Assembly (NCBI GenBank): GCA_023443455.1 | Contig: JAEZUE010000044.1 | Coordinates: 1-5,577 of the forward strand | Source of the DNA: Verrucomicrobiota bacterium | Lineage (GTDB): Bacteria > Verrucomicrobiota > Verrucomicrobiia > Opitutales > Opitutaceae | Direction: 5' to 3' | Length of the DNA: 5,577 nt | Shown: piece after piece, positions 1 through 5,438 of the stretch | How the letters are laid out: each line of letters begins with the position of its first letter | Position numbering within the stretch: the first letter of the stretch is position 1 | Program-made: the position numbers and the translations under genes | The notes under the pieces: generated by a model | What the model saw: the letters and a program-made list of their open reading frames with translations, nothing else | Databases searched by the model: none | What the model was told of the DNA's origin: nothing

Positions 1-1403
1 CCATCGACCTCGTCGACGAGGCCTGCGCCACCATCCGCACCGAGATGGATTCCCTCCCGCAGGAACTCGACGAGCTCTCCCGCCGCCAGATGCAGCTCCA
101 GATCGAGGAGGCCGCCCTCCAGAAGGAAAAGGACGACGCCTCGCAACTCCGCCTCGCCGCCCTCACCAAGGAGCTCGCCGACATCCGCGGCCGCGCCGAT
201 GCCATGCGCCACCAGTGGGACAAGGAGAAGTCCGCCATCACCGGCGTGCAGAAGGTGCGCGAACAACTCGAGGCCGCCCGCCACGAACTCGAGAAGGCCG
301 AGCGCGAATACGATCTCAACAAAGCCGCCGAACTCCGCCACGGCCGCATCCCCCAGCTCACCGCCAAGCTCAAGGAGATGGAGGAAGCCACCAAGACCTC
401 GAAACTTCTCCGCGAGGAAGTCACCGCCGAGGAGATCGCCGAGATCGTCGCCCGCTGGACCGGTGTGCCCGTTACGCGGTTACTCGAAGGCGAGAAGGAA
501 AAACTCCTCCGCCTCGCCGATGTCCTCCACCAACGCGTCATCGGCCAGGACGAGGCCGTGCAGGCCGTGGCCGACGCCATCCTGCGCTCCCGCGCCGGCA
601 TCAAGGACCCGCGACGCCCCATCGGCTCGTTCCTCTTCCTCGGCCCCACCGGCGTGGGCAAGACCGAGCTCGCGAAGACCCTCGCCGAATCCCTCTTCGA
701 CTCGGAGCAGAATCTCGTGCGCCTCGACATGTCCGAATACATGGAGAAGCACACCGTCTCGCGCCTCATCGGCGCGCCTCCGGGCTATGTCGGCTACGAC
801 GAGGGCGGCCAGCTCTCTGAAGCCGTGCGCCGCAAGCCCTACTCGGTGATCCTCTTCGACGAGGTCGAGAAGGCGCACCCCGATGTCTTCAACGTCCTCC
901 TCCAGGTCCTCGATGATGGCCGCATCACCGACTCCCAAGGACACGTCGTCGACTTCAAGAACACCGTCGTCATCCTCACCTCCAACATCGGCAGCCGCTA
1001 CCTGCAGGAAGGCGTGACCGACGACACCATACCGGAATCCGTCCGCGAATCCGTGATGGCCGAGCTCCGCCGCGCGTTCCGTCCCGAGTTTCTGAACCGC
1101 ATCGACGACACCGTGCTCTTCAAGCCCCTCGCGCTGGAAGAGATCGCCAAGATCGTCGACCTCCTCCTCGCCGACTTGAACAAGCGCCTCGCCGACCGCC
1201 GCATCACCGTGGAGTTGGACACCCAGGCGAAGGAGTGGGTCGCCGAGAAAGGCTACGATCCCGTGTATGGTGCGCGGCCCTTGAAGCGTTTCCTCCAGAA
1301 ACACCTTGAGAACCAACTCGCCCGCGCCCTCATCTCCGGGACCGTGAAGGAAAACTCCACCCTCACCTTCCGCGTCAAAAACGACGAACTGGAGCTGCGC
1401 TGA
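1..1403 (+). CDS. clpB: ATP-dependent chaperone ClpB (Hsp100 disaggregase), C-terminal half, 5' end outside window
   Basis: ClpB is a hexameric cytosolic AAA+ machine that, with DnaK/DnaJ/GrpE, pulls polypeptides out of aggregates. The frame is open from base 3 (IDLVDEAC...), so the internal ATG at 45 is not the start; the N-terminal domain and first AAA+ module lie upstream. About 466 residues are visible. First comes the ClpB-specific middle coiled coil, rich in Glu/Lys/Leu (to about base 420, including the YDLNKAAELRHGRIPQL stretch). The second AAA+ module follows: Walker A GPTGVGKT at 642-665, pore loop GYVGYDEGG near 784-810, Walker B ILFDE at 849-863, sensor-1 Asn at 984-986, arginine finger in LNRID at 1098-1100, and sensor-2 GARPLKR at 1269-1289. 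The middle coiled coil separates it from ClpA and ClpX, and ClpC has a shorter one. The stop is TGA at 1401-1403. The reading frame is intact throughout and strongly biased to C/G in third positions. Identification is very secure; promoter and start are not in the window. Confidence 0.98.
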   Translation, partial: IDLVDEACATIRTEMDSLPQELDELSRRQMQLQIEEAALQKEKDDASQLRLAALTKELADIRGRADAMRHQWDKEKSAITGVQKVREQLEAARHELEKAEREYDLNKAAELRHGRIPQLTAKLKEMEEATKTSKLLREEVTAEEIAEIVARWTGVPVTRLLEGEKEKLLRLADVLHQRVIGQDEAVQAVADAILRSRAGIKDPRRPIGSFLFLGPTGVGKTELAKTLAESLFDSEQNLVRLDMSEYMEKHTVSRLIGAPPGYVGYDEGGQLSEAVRRKPYSVILFDEVEKAHPDVFNVLLQVLDDGRITDSQGHVVDFKNTVVILTSNIGSRYLQEGVTDDTIPESVRESVMAELRRAFRPEFLNRIDDTVLFKPLALEEIAKIVDLLLADLNKRLADRRITVELDTQAKEWVAEKGYDPVYGARPLKRFLQKHLENQLARALISGTVKENSTLTFRVKNDELELR

Positions 1404-1411
1404 CGCGCAGC
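1394..1411 (+). terminator. Hairpin overlapping the clpB stop codon, possible terminator
   Basis: A perfect 7-bp inverted repeat, GCTGCGC (1394-1400) and GCGCAGC (1405-1411), encloses the loop TGAC that holds the clpB stop codon. The stem is almost all G+C, so it should fold in RNA. Downstream there are only TTT runs within the GTTTCG repeats and no solid U tract. It is therefore a weak candidate for an intrinsic terminator, and may instead protect the 3' end of the mRNA or arise by chance. Confidence 0.3.
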
Positions 1412-1413
1412 CG

Positions 1414-1441
1414 GTTTCGGGTTTCGCGTTTCGAGTTTCGG
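1414..1441. repeat. Tandem GTTTCGN heptamer, four copies
   Basis: Four adjacent 7-bp units read GTTTCGG, GTTTCGC, GTTTCGA and GTTTCGG. The first six bases are invariant and the seventh changes. The array lies between the clpB stop and the left boundary of the ISL3 remnant, outside any coding frame. Its function is unknown. It resembles simple heptamer spacers expected to recur between genes in one genome, but that recurrence cannot be seen here. Confidence 0.9.
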
Positions 1442-1450
1442 GAAGTAGGA

Positions 1451-1472
1451 GGTTCTTCCGAGATTTTAGTGG
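1451..1472. repeat. Candidate terminal inverted repeat of the ISL3 remnant
   Basis: The sequence GGTTCTTCCGAGATTTTAGT (1451-1470) lies directly beyond the transposase stop codon, where an ISL3 terminal repeat is expected. It has the G-rich start with a TTCCG core that I associate with ISL3-family ends. The opposite end of the element is absent, so it cannot be confirmed by matching. The exact outer base and any target duplication are unknown. Confidence 0.4.
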
Positions 1473-2130
1473 CTAGGATTGGGGCGTGAGGGCCGGGCGG
1501 AGGTCGAGTTTGCCACAGTGAAATAAGATTCGGATACGGTAGTTGGCGAAGCTGCGGAAGCCGCGGGCATCGGCCTTGATGGCTTGGATGCGGGAGTTGA
1601 AGCCTTCGGTGATCGCGTTGGTCACGGGGTGGGCGAAATAGTTGAGCAGGCCGAGCAGATGGGACTTGAGCATTCGGGCCACCTTCTTGAGCGGTTCAAG
1701 TTTGCTGCGTGCGACGGCGTTGTACCACTGCTTGAAGAACAGTTGACCGCGCTCGGCGCTGCCTTGGGTCCAGAACTCGATGAAGTTCTCCTTGTAGTAC
1801 CAGGCCCGCGAGGTCTTCAGGTCGCGCTCGCACAACTCAGCGAAGGTCAGCTCGCGGTCGCCCTTGGGCACGGCCCCTTGCAGCCAGAGGAACTTGGTAC
1901 CGGTCAGACTCGTGTCACCCTTTTCGAGCAGGCGGCGATGCTCCTGGCGCCGGACCTTGTCGACTGCTTCGTTGAGATGCATGGAGACATGAAAGCGGTC
2001 GTGCACGATGGCCGCCTGCGGACAGGCTTTCTTGGTGGCGGCGGCGAAGTTGGCGCCCATGTCCATCGCGGCAGCCACGACGGCCTTGCGTTGCTCCTCG
2101 GGCAAGGTCTCCAGCAACGCGACCGCGTCG
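1473..2130 (-). pseudogene. ISL3-family transposase, N-terminally truncated
   Basis: This is the C-terminal part of a DDE transposase of the ISL3 family (DDE_Tnp_ISL3 type). It is read on the minus strand, with stop TAG at 1473-1475. The open frame starts at the IS21 junction (DAVALLETLPEEQ...); a TTG at 2117 is the first possible in-frame start but is surely internal to the original gene. Counting from it, the fragment has 214 residues. Visible family features are the AMDM motif with the second catalytic Asp (residue 19), HDRFHV around 39-44, and the terminal block NAITEGFNSRIQAIKADARG with the catalytic Glu at residue 171. The zinc-finger/HTH N terminus and first catalytic Asp are missing, so it should be inactive. 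The surviving part has no frameshift or stop, which suggests recent breakage. The cut coincides with the IS21 left end. Confidence 0.88.
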
Positions 2131-2192
2131 TGTCACCGGTCACTTCAAAACCAGCCACTGCGGGTCGGTTCAAAACCAGCCACTTCGGGCGG
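2131..2192. repeat. IS21 left terminal inverted repeat with two end motifs
   Basis: The end begins TGTCACCGGTCAC and contains two copies of TCAAAACCAGCCA, at 2145-2157 and 2170-2182, spaced 25 bp. The 25-bp spacing is the same as at the other end, as expected for transposase binding sites. This end lies downstream of istB. Confidence 0.9.
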
Positions 2193-2370
2193 CGGGTTTT
2201 TGATAGGAGTTGGGGGTTGGAGGACAAGCTTTGAGCGGGGCGCGGCAGGATCTTGCCCGGCGTGAGAGTCCGAGCGGAGCGAGGCGGACGCGCCACCCCG
2301 AAGGGGAATGGTGGCGCGCCGTCACGGCGGGAGAGCTGGCCGGACAGGCTTGGGTGCCGCGCCGAGCGGA
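2193..2370. other. Non-coding subterminal region of the IS21 element, with a strong hairpin
   Basis: I see no gene in this stretch between the left inverted repeat and the istB stop. It contains a stable inverted repeat, CGCGCCACC (2289-2297) with GGTGGCGCG (2310-2318), a perfect 9-bp stem. A smaller CCCC-GAA-GGGG hairpin is nested at 2296-2306. In the istB transcript the hairpin would form about 50 nt after the stop codon. No U tract follows it on the minus strand, so it is not a classical intrinsic terminator; it may limit 3'-end decay or read-through. Confidence 0.6.
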
Positions 2371-3153
2371 TCATGCGGACGGCGTGGGTTCGGTGGTCTT
2401 GGCGTCCGCGTTTTTGCCTTTGGTGAGCGCGGAGTTTTTCATGCGGTAGCTCTTGCCGGTGATGGTGATGAGGTGGGCGTATTGGAGGAAGCGATCGAGG
2501 ATGGCGCTGGCGGTGGGGACGTCCTGGAGGAGTTTGCCCCAGTCTTCGAGGGGGCGGTTGCTGGTCATGATGGTGGAGCGGGTTTCGTGGCGGCGGACGA
2601 TGATCTCCATCAGGTACTCGCCGGAGTGTTTGGGCAGGGCCTTCAGGCCCATGTCGTCGATGATGAGCAGGTCGGGTTTCAAGTACTGGCGCAGGACGCG
2701 GTCGCGTTGGCTGGTGGATTCCTCTTCGAGGAAGTCGCGGACGAGGTCGAAGATGGAACGGTAACGCACGAGCAGGCCCTGCTTGATCGCCTCGTAGCCA
2801 ATGGCCTGGGCGAGCATGGTCTTGCCGACGCCGGGCGGGCCGACGAAGAGCACGTCTTCGTGGCGGGCGATGAAGTGGCCGGCGGCCAGGTCGTAGATCT
2901 CCTTGCGGGGGATGGAGGGGTTGAAGCGCCAGTCGAAATCGTCCAACGGCTTGAGGGTGCGGAACTCCGCCGCTCGGATACGGCTGTCGAGTTTGCGTTG
3001 GCGGCGGGTGGACAACTCGTCCTCGAGGATGAGCTCGAGGAACTCGAGATGGGTGAGGCGGTTCGAGGAGGCCTCGTGGAGGCGCACGTCGAGGGATTGG
3101 CCCAGCCCGGAGAGCCGGAGCTGGCGCAGGGTGGTTTGCAGGTTGTGGTTCAT
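2371..3153 (-). CDS. istB: IS21-family helper ATPase IstB
   Basis: IstB is the AAA+ ATPase partner of the IS21 transposase. It assembles on target DNA as a DnaC/DnaA-like oligomer and stimulates IstA strand transfer. The protein has 260 residues, a normal length. Visible are the N-terminal IstB region (about 1-85), Walker A GPPGVGKT (105-112), Walker B LLIIDD (162-167), sensor-1 MTSNR (196-200), and the arginine-bearing AILDRFL (217-223). A charged, low-complexity tail follows (about 241-260). The start is the ATG at 3153, which overlaps the istA stop in ATGA. No Shine-Dalgarno sequence precedes it, so translation is probably coupled to istA. The frame stays open far upstream (to 4434), but that is an antiphase shadow of istA: it lacks IstB homology and would duplicate the istA region. 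Stop is TGA at 2371-2373. Identification is very secure. Confidence 0.97.
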   Translation of the reverse strand: MNHNLQTTLRQLRLSGLGQSLDVRLHEASSNRLTHLEFLELILEDELSTRRQRKLDSRIRAAEFRTLKPLDDFDWRFNPSIPRKEIYDLAAGHFIARHEDVLFVGPPGVGKTMLAQAIGYEAIKQGLLVRYRSIFDLVRDFLEEESTSQRDRVLRQYLKPDLLIIDDMGLKALPKHSGEYLMEIIVRRHETRSTIMTSNRPLEDWGKLLQDVPTASAILDRFLQYAHLITITGKSYRMKNSALTKGKNADAKTTEPTPSA

Positions 3154-4730
3154 GGTGAGCAAAAGGCGTCGACGCGGTAGGCGGACAGATCGCGGATGAG
3201 CGGATGGGTTTGGAGGAAGTCGACCTGCACGACCGTCTCGCCCTCCTCGGCGAGGCGGCGCACGACGCGCAGGTCGAAGACGCCGCGGTGCAGCGCAGTG
3301 CCGGCGGCGCGTTCGAGGTCGGCGACGGGAACGGTGCGGGCCAGTTGCAGGAGGCCCTGGAGGACGCGCAGGTGATAGGAACCGCGATTCTTGAACATGG
3401 CCTCGGCCCAGGCGCCGCAGTTGGTGCCGAGCAACTGGCAACGTTGCAGCAGGTAGTCGGCGCCGCGTTCGACCGGGTGGCGTTTGTGGGCGTGGAGGTG
3501 TTCGTCGGCGGTGGCGAAGCGGCCGGGCTCGACGCGCACGTGGGTGCCGATCGGCTCCATGCGGTGGTTGTACAAACGCACGAGCCGGGCGTCGGCGCGC
3601 AGCCAGATCTCGCGGCCGACGTACTCGGGCGGCGCGGAATAGTAGGCCTTCTGGTACTCGGTGTGGCCGTCGCGGTGGACGGTGCGGCGGACCTCGACGA
3701 AACTGGGGAAGACCGACGCGGGCAACGGCAGGAGCGCGGGGCGCTCGGCCGTCTCGAAGAGTTTGCCGACCTGCTGGCGCACCGTGCCGTGGATACGCGT
3801 GTCGGCCACGGTGCGCTCCCACTCGGCCAAGTAGTGGTTCTGCTCGGCCAGGCTGCCGAAGCGGCGCCCCTTGAGCGCGTTTTCCTGGGTGAACTTCACG
3901 CCGGACTCGATCTTGCCCTTGTGGCGGGGCGTGGCCGGCTTGGTGGGCAGGATCGTCGTGCCGTAGTGCAGGGCGAACTCGCGCAGCTTCGGGTTGAGCT
4001 CGGGGTCGTACCAGTCGGCCGCGAGCACGCCGGCCTTGAGGTTGTCGATGACCACGGTGTGCGTGACTCCGCCGAAGTGCCGGAAGGCGTTTTCGATGCA
4101 GCGCAGGAACGTCTCGGTGTCCTGCCGCCACACGACCTCGCTGTAGCCCTTGCGCGAGTGGCCGAGCACGGCGCGGAACAGCTGCGGCCGGCGACGTTTG
4201 CCGTCGGCCTCGATCCACGCGCCCAGCCCGAAGTCGATCTGGACCTGCTCGCCCGGCACACACTCCATCCGGCGGAACGGCAGTTCGGTGGTCGCGCCCA
4301 GTTGCCGGGCAAAGCGTTTGACCGACTGGTAGCTGCCGGTGAACCCGTGCTCGGCCGTCAGGTCCTGGAAGAGGCGCTGCGCCGACAGGCCCGCTTGCAG
4401 TCCAGTCTCGATGACACCGCGCAAGGGCTCGCACAGGCTGCGCCGCCCCGCCGGCGACCCGGCGGTCGGAATGGCTGGTTTTGCTTCAGGGGTGTCGACC
4501 GGCCCGAGGGTCGGAATGGCTGGTTTTGAACAGGCCGGCACTTCGGAGCCGGCGGTCGGAATGGCCGGTTTTGCAGCGTCCAAGTACTTGCCGACCGTCC
4601 CGCGATCGATGCCCAGCTCACGGGCGATGCGCCGCCGCGACCAGCCGCGGCGGTGAAGGGTGTGGATGGCGTCTTGTTCGTTCACTTTGAGGGTGTTCAC
4701 GCCCCTTCGGTGCTCGCGCACCGGGGACAT
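3150..4730 (-). CDS. istA: IS21-family DDE transposase IstA
   Basis: IstA binds the element ends and catalyses strand transfer. The 526-residue frame is intact. An N-terminal helix-turn-helix occupies about residues 17-51 (GWSRRRIARELGIDRGTVGKYL). Next comes a linker (54-98) with three 15-residue repeats starting KPAIPT at 54, 69 and 84. A second helical DNA-binding region spans about 99-145. The RNase H-fold integrase core carries D166 (VQIDFG), D229 (VIDNLKA) and E275 (KGKIESGVKF), the catalytic triad. A C-terminal beta-barrel/tail follows (about 340-526). The start could be ATG 4730 or the GTG at 4700 (VNTLKVNEQ...), which sits just behind AAGGGG. The HTH is complete with either, and the ATG is taken because it is the longer standard start. 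The stop overlaps the istB start by four bases. The inner end repeat just upstream suggests autoregulation (inference). The KPAIPT linker is unusual because its DNA copies the IS end motif. Confidence 0.96.
   Translation of the reverse strand: MSPVREHRRGVNTLKVNEQDAIHTLHRRGWSRRRIARELGIDRGTVGKYLDAAKPAIPTAGSEVPACSKPAIPTLGPVDTPEAKPAIPTAGSPAGRRSLCEPLRGVIETGLQAGLSAQRLFQDLTAEHGFTGSYQSVKRFARQLGATTELPFRRMECVPGEQVQIDFGLGAWIEADGKRRRPQLFRAVLGHSRKGYSEVVWRQDTETFLRCIENAFRHFGGVTHTVVIDNLKAGVLAADWYDPELNPKLREFALHYGTTILPTKPATPRHKGKIESGVKFTQENALKGRRFGSLAEQNHYLAEWERTVADTRIHGTVRQQVGKLFETAERPALLPLPASVFPSFVEVRRTVHRDGHTEYQKAYYSAPPEYVGREIWLRADARLVRLYNHRMEPIGTHVRVEPGRFATADEHLHAHKRHPVERGADYLLQRCQLLGTNCGAWAEAMFKNRGSYHLRVLQGLLQLARTVPVADLERAAGTALHRGVFDLRVVRRLAEEGETVVQVDFLQTHPLIRDLSAYRVDAFCSP
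4465..4573 (-). repeat. Three 45-bp-spaced copies of the IS end motif inside istA
   Basis: The 19-mer GTCGGAATGGCTGGTTTTG occurs on the plus strand at 4465-4483 and 4510-4528. It recurs with one change (GGCCGG for GGCTGG) at 4555-4573. The copies are exactly 45 bp apart, so the istA frame is kept and each encodes KPAIPT. Flanking bases on the 5' side of each copy (CCGGCG or CCGAGG before GTCGG) are also similar, making about 26 of 45 bases conserved per unit. The TGGCTGGTTTTG core is identical to the motif in both terminal repeats. Confidence 0.9.
4704..4727 (-). promoter_or_regulatory. Hairpin with GCGA loop between two possible istA starts
   Basis: In the istA mRNA, CGGUGC and GCACCG (plus-strand 4708-4713 and 4718-4723) form a perfect 6-bp stem closed by GCGA, a GNRA-type tetraloop. 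A further CCC/GGG pairing can extend it around a small AA-containing bulge. The structure lies between the ATG at 4730 and the GTG at 4700 and would include the AAGGGG that could serve as ribosome-binding site for the GTG. It may therefore tune IstA initiation; this is inference. Confidence 0.35.
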
Positions 4731-4735
4731 GGCTA

Positions 4736-4796
4736 CCGCTCAAAGTGGCTGGTTTTGATTCGACCTTTGCTGGCTGGTTTTGAGTGACCGCTGACA
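4736..4796. repeat. IS21 right terminal inverted repeat with two end motifs
   Basis: Read on the minus strand the end begins TGTCAGCGGTCAC. Two copies of the end motif, here TGGCTGGTTTTGA on the plus strand, lie at 4746-4758 and 4771-4783, again 25 bp apart. The inner copy ends only 15 bp before the istA ATG (4730), so a transposase bound here would overlap the region expected to hold istA expression signals. The remaining few bases to 4736 also match the left end (GAGCGG versus GGGCGG). Confidence 0.9.
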
Positions 4797-4930
4797 AATT
4801 TGAGTCCGAAATCTGCCGCGGTAAACGCAGCAAACGGGGATGGTACTGTGGTTCCTCGGGTCGTATACCAAGTCCCTGAACCCCCACAATCAGTGCCACC
4901 GCTCCTAACTCCATTGGCCGACGACAAGAG
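4797..4930. other. Non-coding flank right of the IS21 element
   Basis: This 134-bp stretch has no gene that I can support. It is visibly less GC-rich than clpB and does not translate into an ISL3 transposase N terminus on either strand. It should hold the promoter of the following small gene, but I see no convincing -35/-10 pair. TATACC at 4864-4869 is a possible -10 without a good -35. Confidence 0.55.
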
Positions 4931-5296
4931 ATGAAACAAACACTAGTCGAGTTCATCGCAGATCGCTGCGATTTTGGCATTAACGCGACAGGGCGAATTG
5001 CGGTGTTCTTCTTGGCGGGTGCGGGCCATTACCTACGTTTGCAACGATATGTGCACCGAATGAAATCGGACCCGGGAGTCCATTTTGAGTGCGACGGTGA
5101 AGGTTGGGGTGACTATGGGGCAATTGCTTCGCTCATAACAAAAGACCGTGTGTTGGAGATCCGTTTGCATGAGCGGTTCGAGTCTGAGTTTGATGGTCGT
5201 CTACAGTACCGTGTGGTTCTGGGGCCGAGTATTCCGGATTGGAGTGCGGCTCGCGAGTTCCTCCGCAATGAGTTCTTAGGTGACCGAGATACATGA
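4931..5296 (+). CDS. Hypothetical protein, 121 aa, unknown family
   Basis: I do not recognise this protein. It starts at ATG 4931 and ends at TGA 5294-5296; no other start codon is in frame after the stop at 4877, so this start is the only choice. Only a weak purine run (AAGAG) abuts the ATG, so the ribosome-binding site is poor. The product is probably soluble, with no signal peptide or clear membrane segment; the hydrophobic IAVFFLAGAG (23-32) is too short and is followed by a basic stretch. There is an acidic, aromatic segment at about 52-63 (FECDGEGWGDYG) and a likely beta-rich centre (72-98, alternating VLEIRLHERF and LQYRVVLG). The C terminus looks helical (WSAAREFLRNEFLG). G+C is about 52% by hand count, clearly below clpB, and codon choice is mixed, which suggests transferred DNA. 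The small acidic form would suit a cytosolic accessory protein such as an immunity-type protein, but nothing here shows that. Confidence 0.6.
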   Translation: MKQTLVEFIADRCDFGINATGRIAVFFLAGAGHYLRLQRYVHRMKSDPGVHFECDGEGWGDYGAIASLITKDRVLEIRLHERFESEFDGRLQYRVVLGPSIPDWSAAREFLRNEFLGDRDT

Positions 5297-5438
5297 GTGC
5301 CGTTCACCAACCGGTCGATTGCTGAACGTGTCTGGCTTGGGGCTGGTGGACGCGAATTTCGGGGGAGAGTTTTTGAACGTTGCGTTCCGGGGCGCGGGCT
5401 TGCCCGGGTGGTGGCGTGGGGTTTGCTGGAGGCCGCCC
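5297..5438. other. Intergenic region before the OPT transporter
   Basis: No gene is supported here. A weak inverted repeat, CGTTCA (5301-5306) with TGAACG (5323-5328), lies just after the hypothetical gene but has a 16-nt loop and no T tract. The stretch returns to high G+C towards the transporter start. No clear promoter could be picked out. Confidence 0.6.
5428..5432 (+). promoter_or_regulatory. Ribosome-binding site of the OPT transporter
   Basis: GGAGG lies six bases before the ATG at 5439, a textbook Shine-Dalgarno sequence and spacing. It fixes the start of the transporter. Confidence 0.85.

Larger units (their letters stand above)
1451..2130 (-). mobile_element. ISL3-family insertion sequence remnant, 5' part lost
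   Basis: This stretch holds the 3' part of an ISL3-type transposase and a short tail that probably includes one terminal inverted repeat. The remnant stops abruptly at 2130/2131, where the TGTCA end of the IS21 element begins. No continuation of the ISL3 element is present right of the IS21 element (4797 onward). The left boundary at 1451 is an estimate, since the partner repeat is missing. The element cannot transpose by itself. Confidence 0.8.
2131..4796 (-). mobile_element. Complete IS21-family insertion sequence (istA-istB), 2666 bp
   Basis: The element is bounded by imperfect inverted repeats that start TGTCA on both sides and match at about 51 of 61 aligned positions with one gap, counted by eye. 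It encodes the two genes diagnostic of IS21, istA then istB, reading leftward with both frames intact. The length is normal for the family (about 2-2.6 kb, so slightly long). The multiple end repeats are also an IS21 trait. No target-site duplication is visible: the bases left of the element (CGCGTCG) do not match those right of it (AATTTGA). It interrupts an ISL3-family transposase on its left side. Confidence 0.92.

Noticed and set aside
480..1316. 278-residue minus-strand open frame opposite clpB
   Set aside because: Shadow caused by strong C/G third-position bias of clpB; no domain and no start context.
1584..2234. 216-residue plus-strand frame opposite the ISL3 transposase, running into the IS21 end
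   Set aside because: Antisense of recognised transposase motifs and spans a mobile-element junction.
2308..3180. 290-residue plus-strand open frame opposite istB
   Set aside because: Antisense shadow of istB, which has clear AAA+ motifs on the other strand.
2371..4434. Long minus-strand frame of 687 residues ending as IstB
   Set aside because: Only the part from ATG 3153 is IstB. The upstream part is an out-of-frame, Arg/Pro/Ala-rich reading of istA, as expected in high-GC DNA, and the istA frame there has the DDE motifs.
3204..4529. 441-residue plus-strand open frame opposite istA
   Set aside because: Antisense shadow of a high-GC gene; low-complexity Gly/Val/Ala/Leu composition and no recognisable domain.
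4465..4573. The 45-bp repeats as a CRISPR array
   Set aside because: Only three units, in frame inside istA, with related spacers and no cas genes; they match the IS end motif instead.
4754..4786. Outward-facing promoter in the IS21 right end (TTGATT with TTTTGA)
   Set aside because: The -10 candidate is a poor match and is part of the transposase-binding motif.
4841..4869. Promoter for the orphan gene (TATACC as -10)
   Set aside because: The hexamer at the proper -35 distance (TGGTAC) matches the consensus poorly, so it was not listed as a promoter.
4618..4980. 120-residue minus-strand frame across the IS21 right end
   Set aside because: Crosses the IS boundary, overlaps both istA and the orphan gene start, and shows no recognisable ISL3 N terminus or other domain.
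5395..5406. CGGGC-TT-GCCCG hairpin before the transporter
   Set aside because: The loop of two bases is too small for a stable stem, and no T tract follows.
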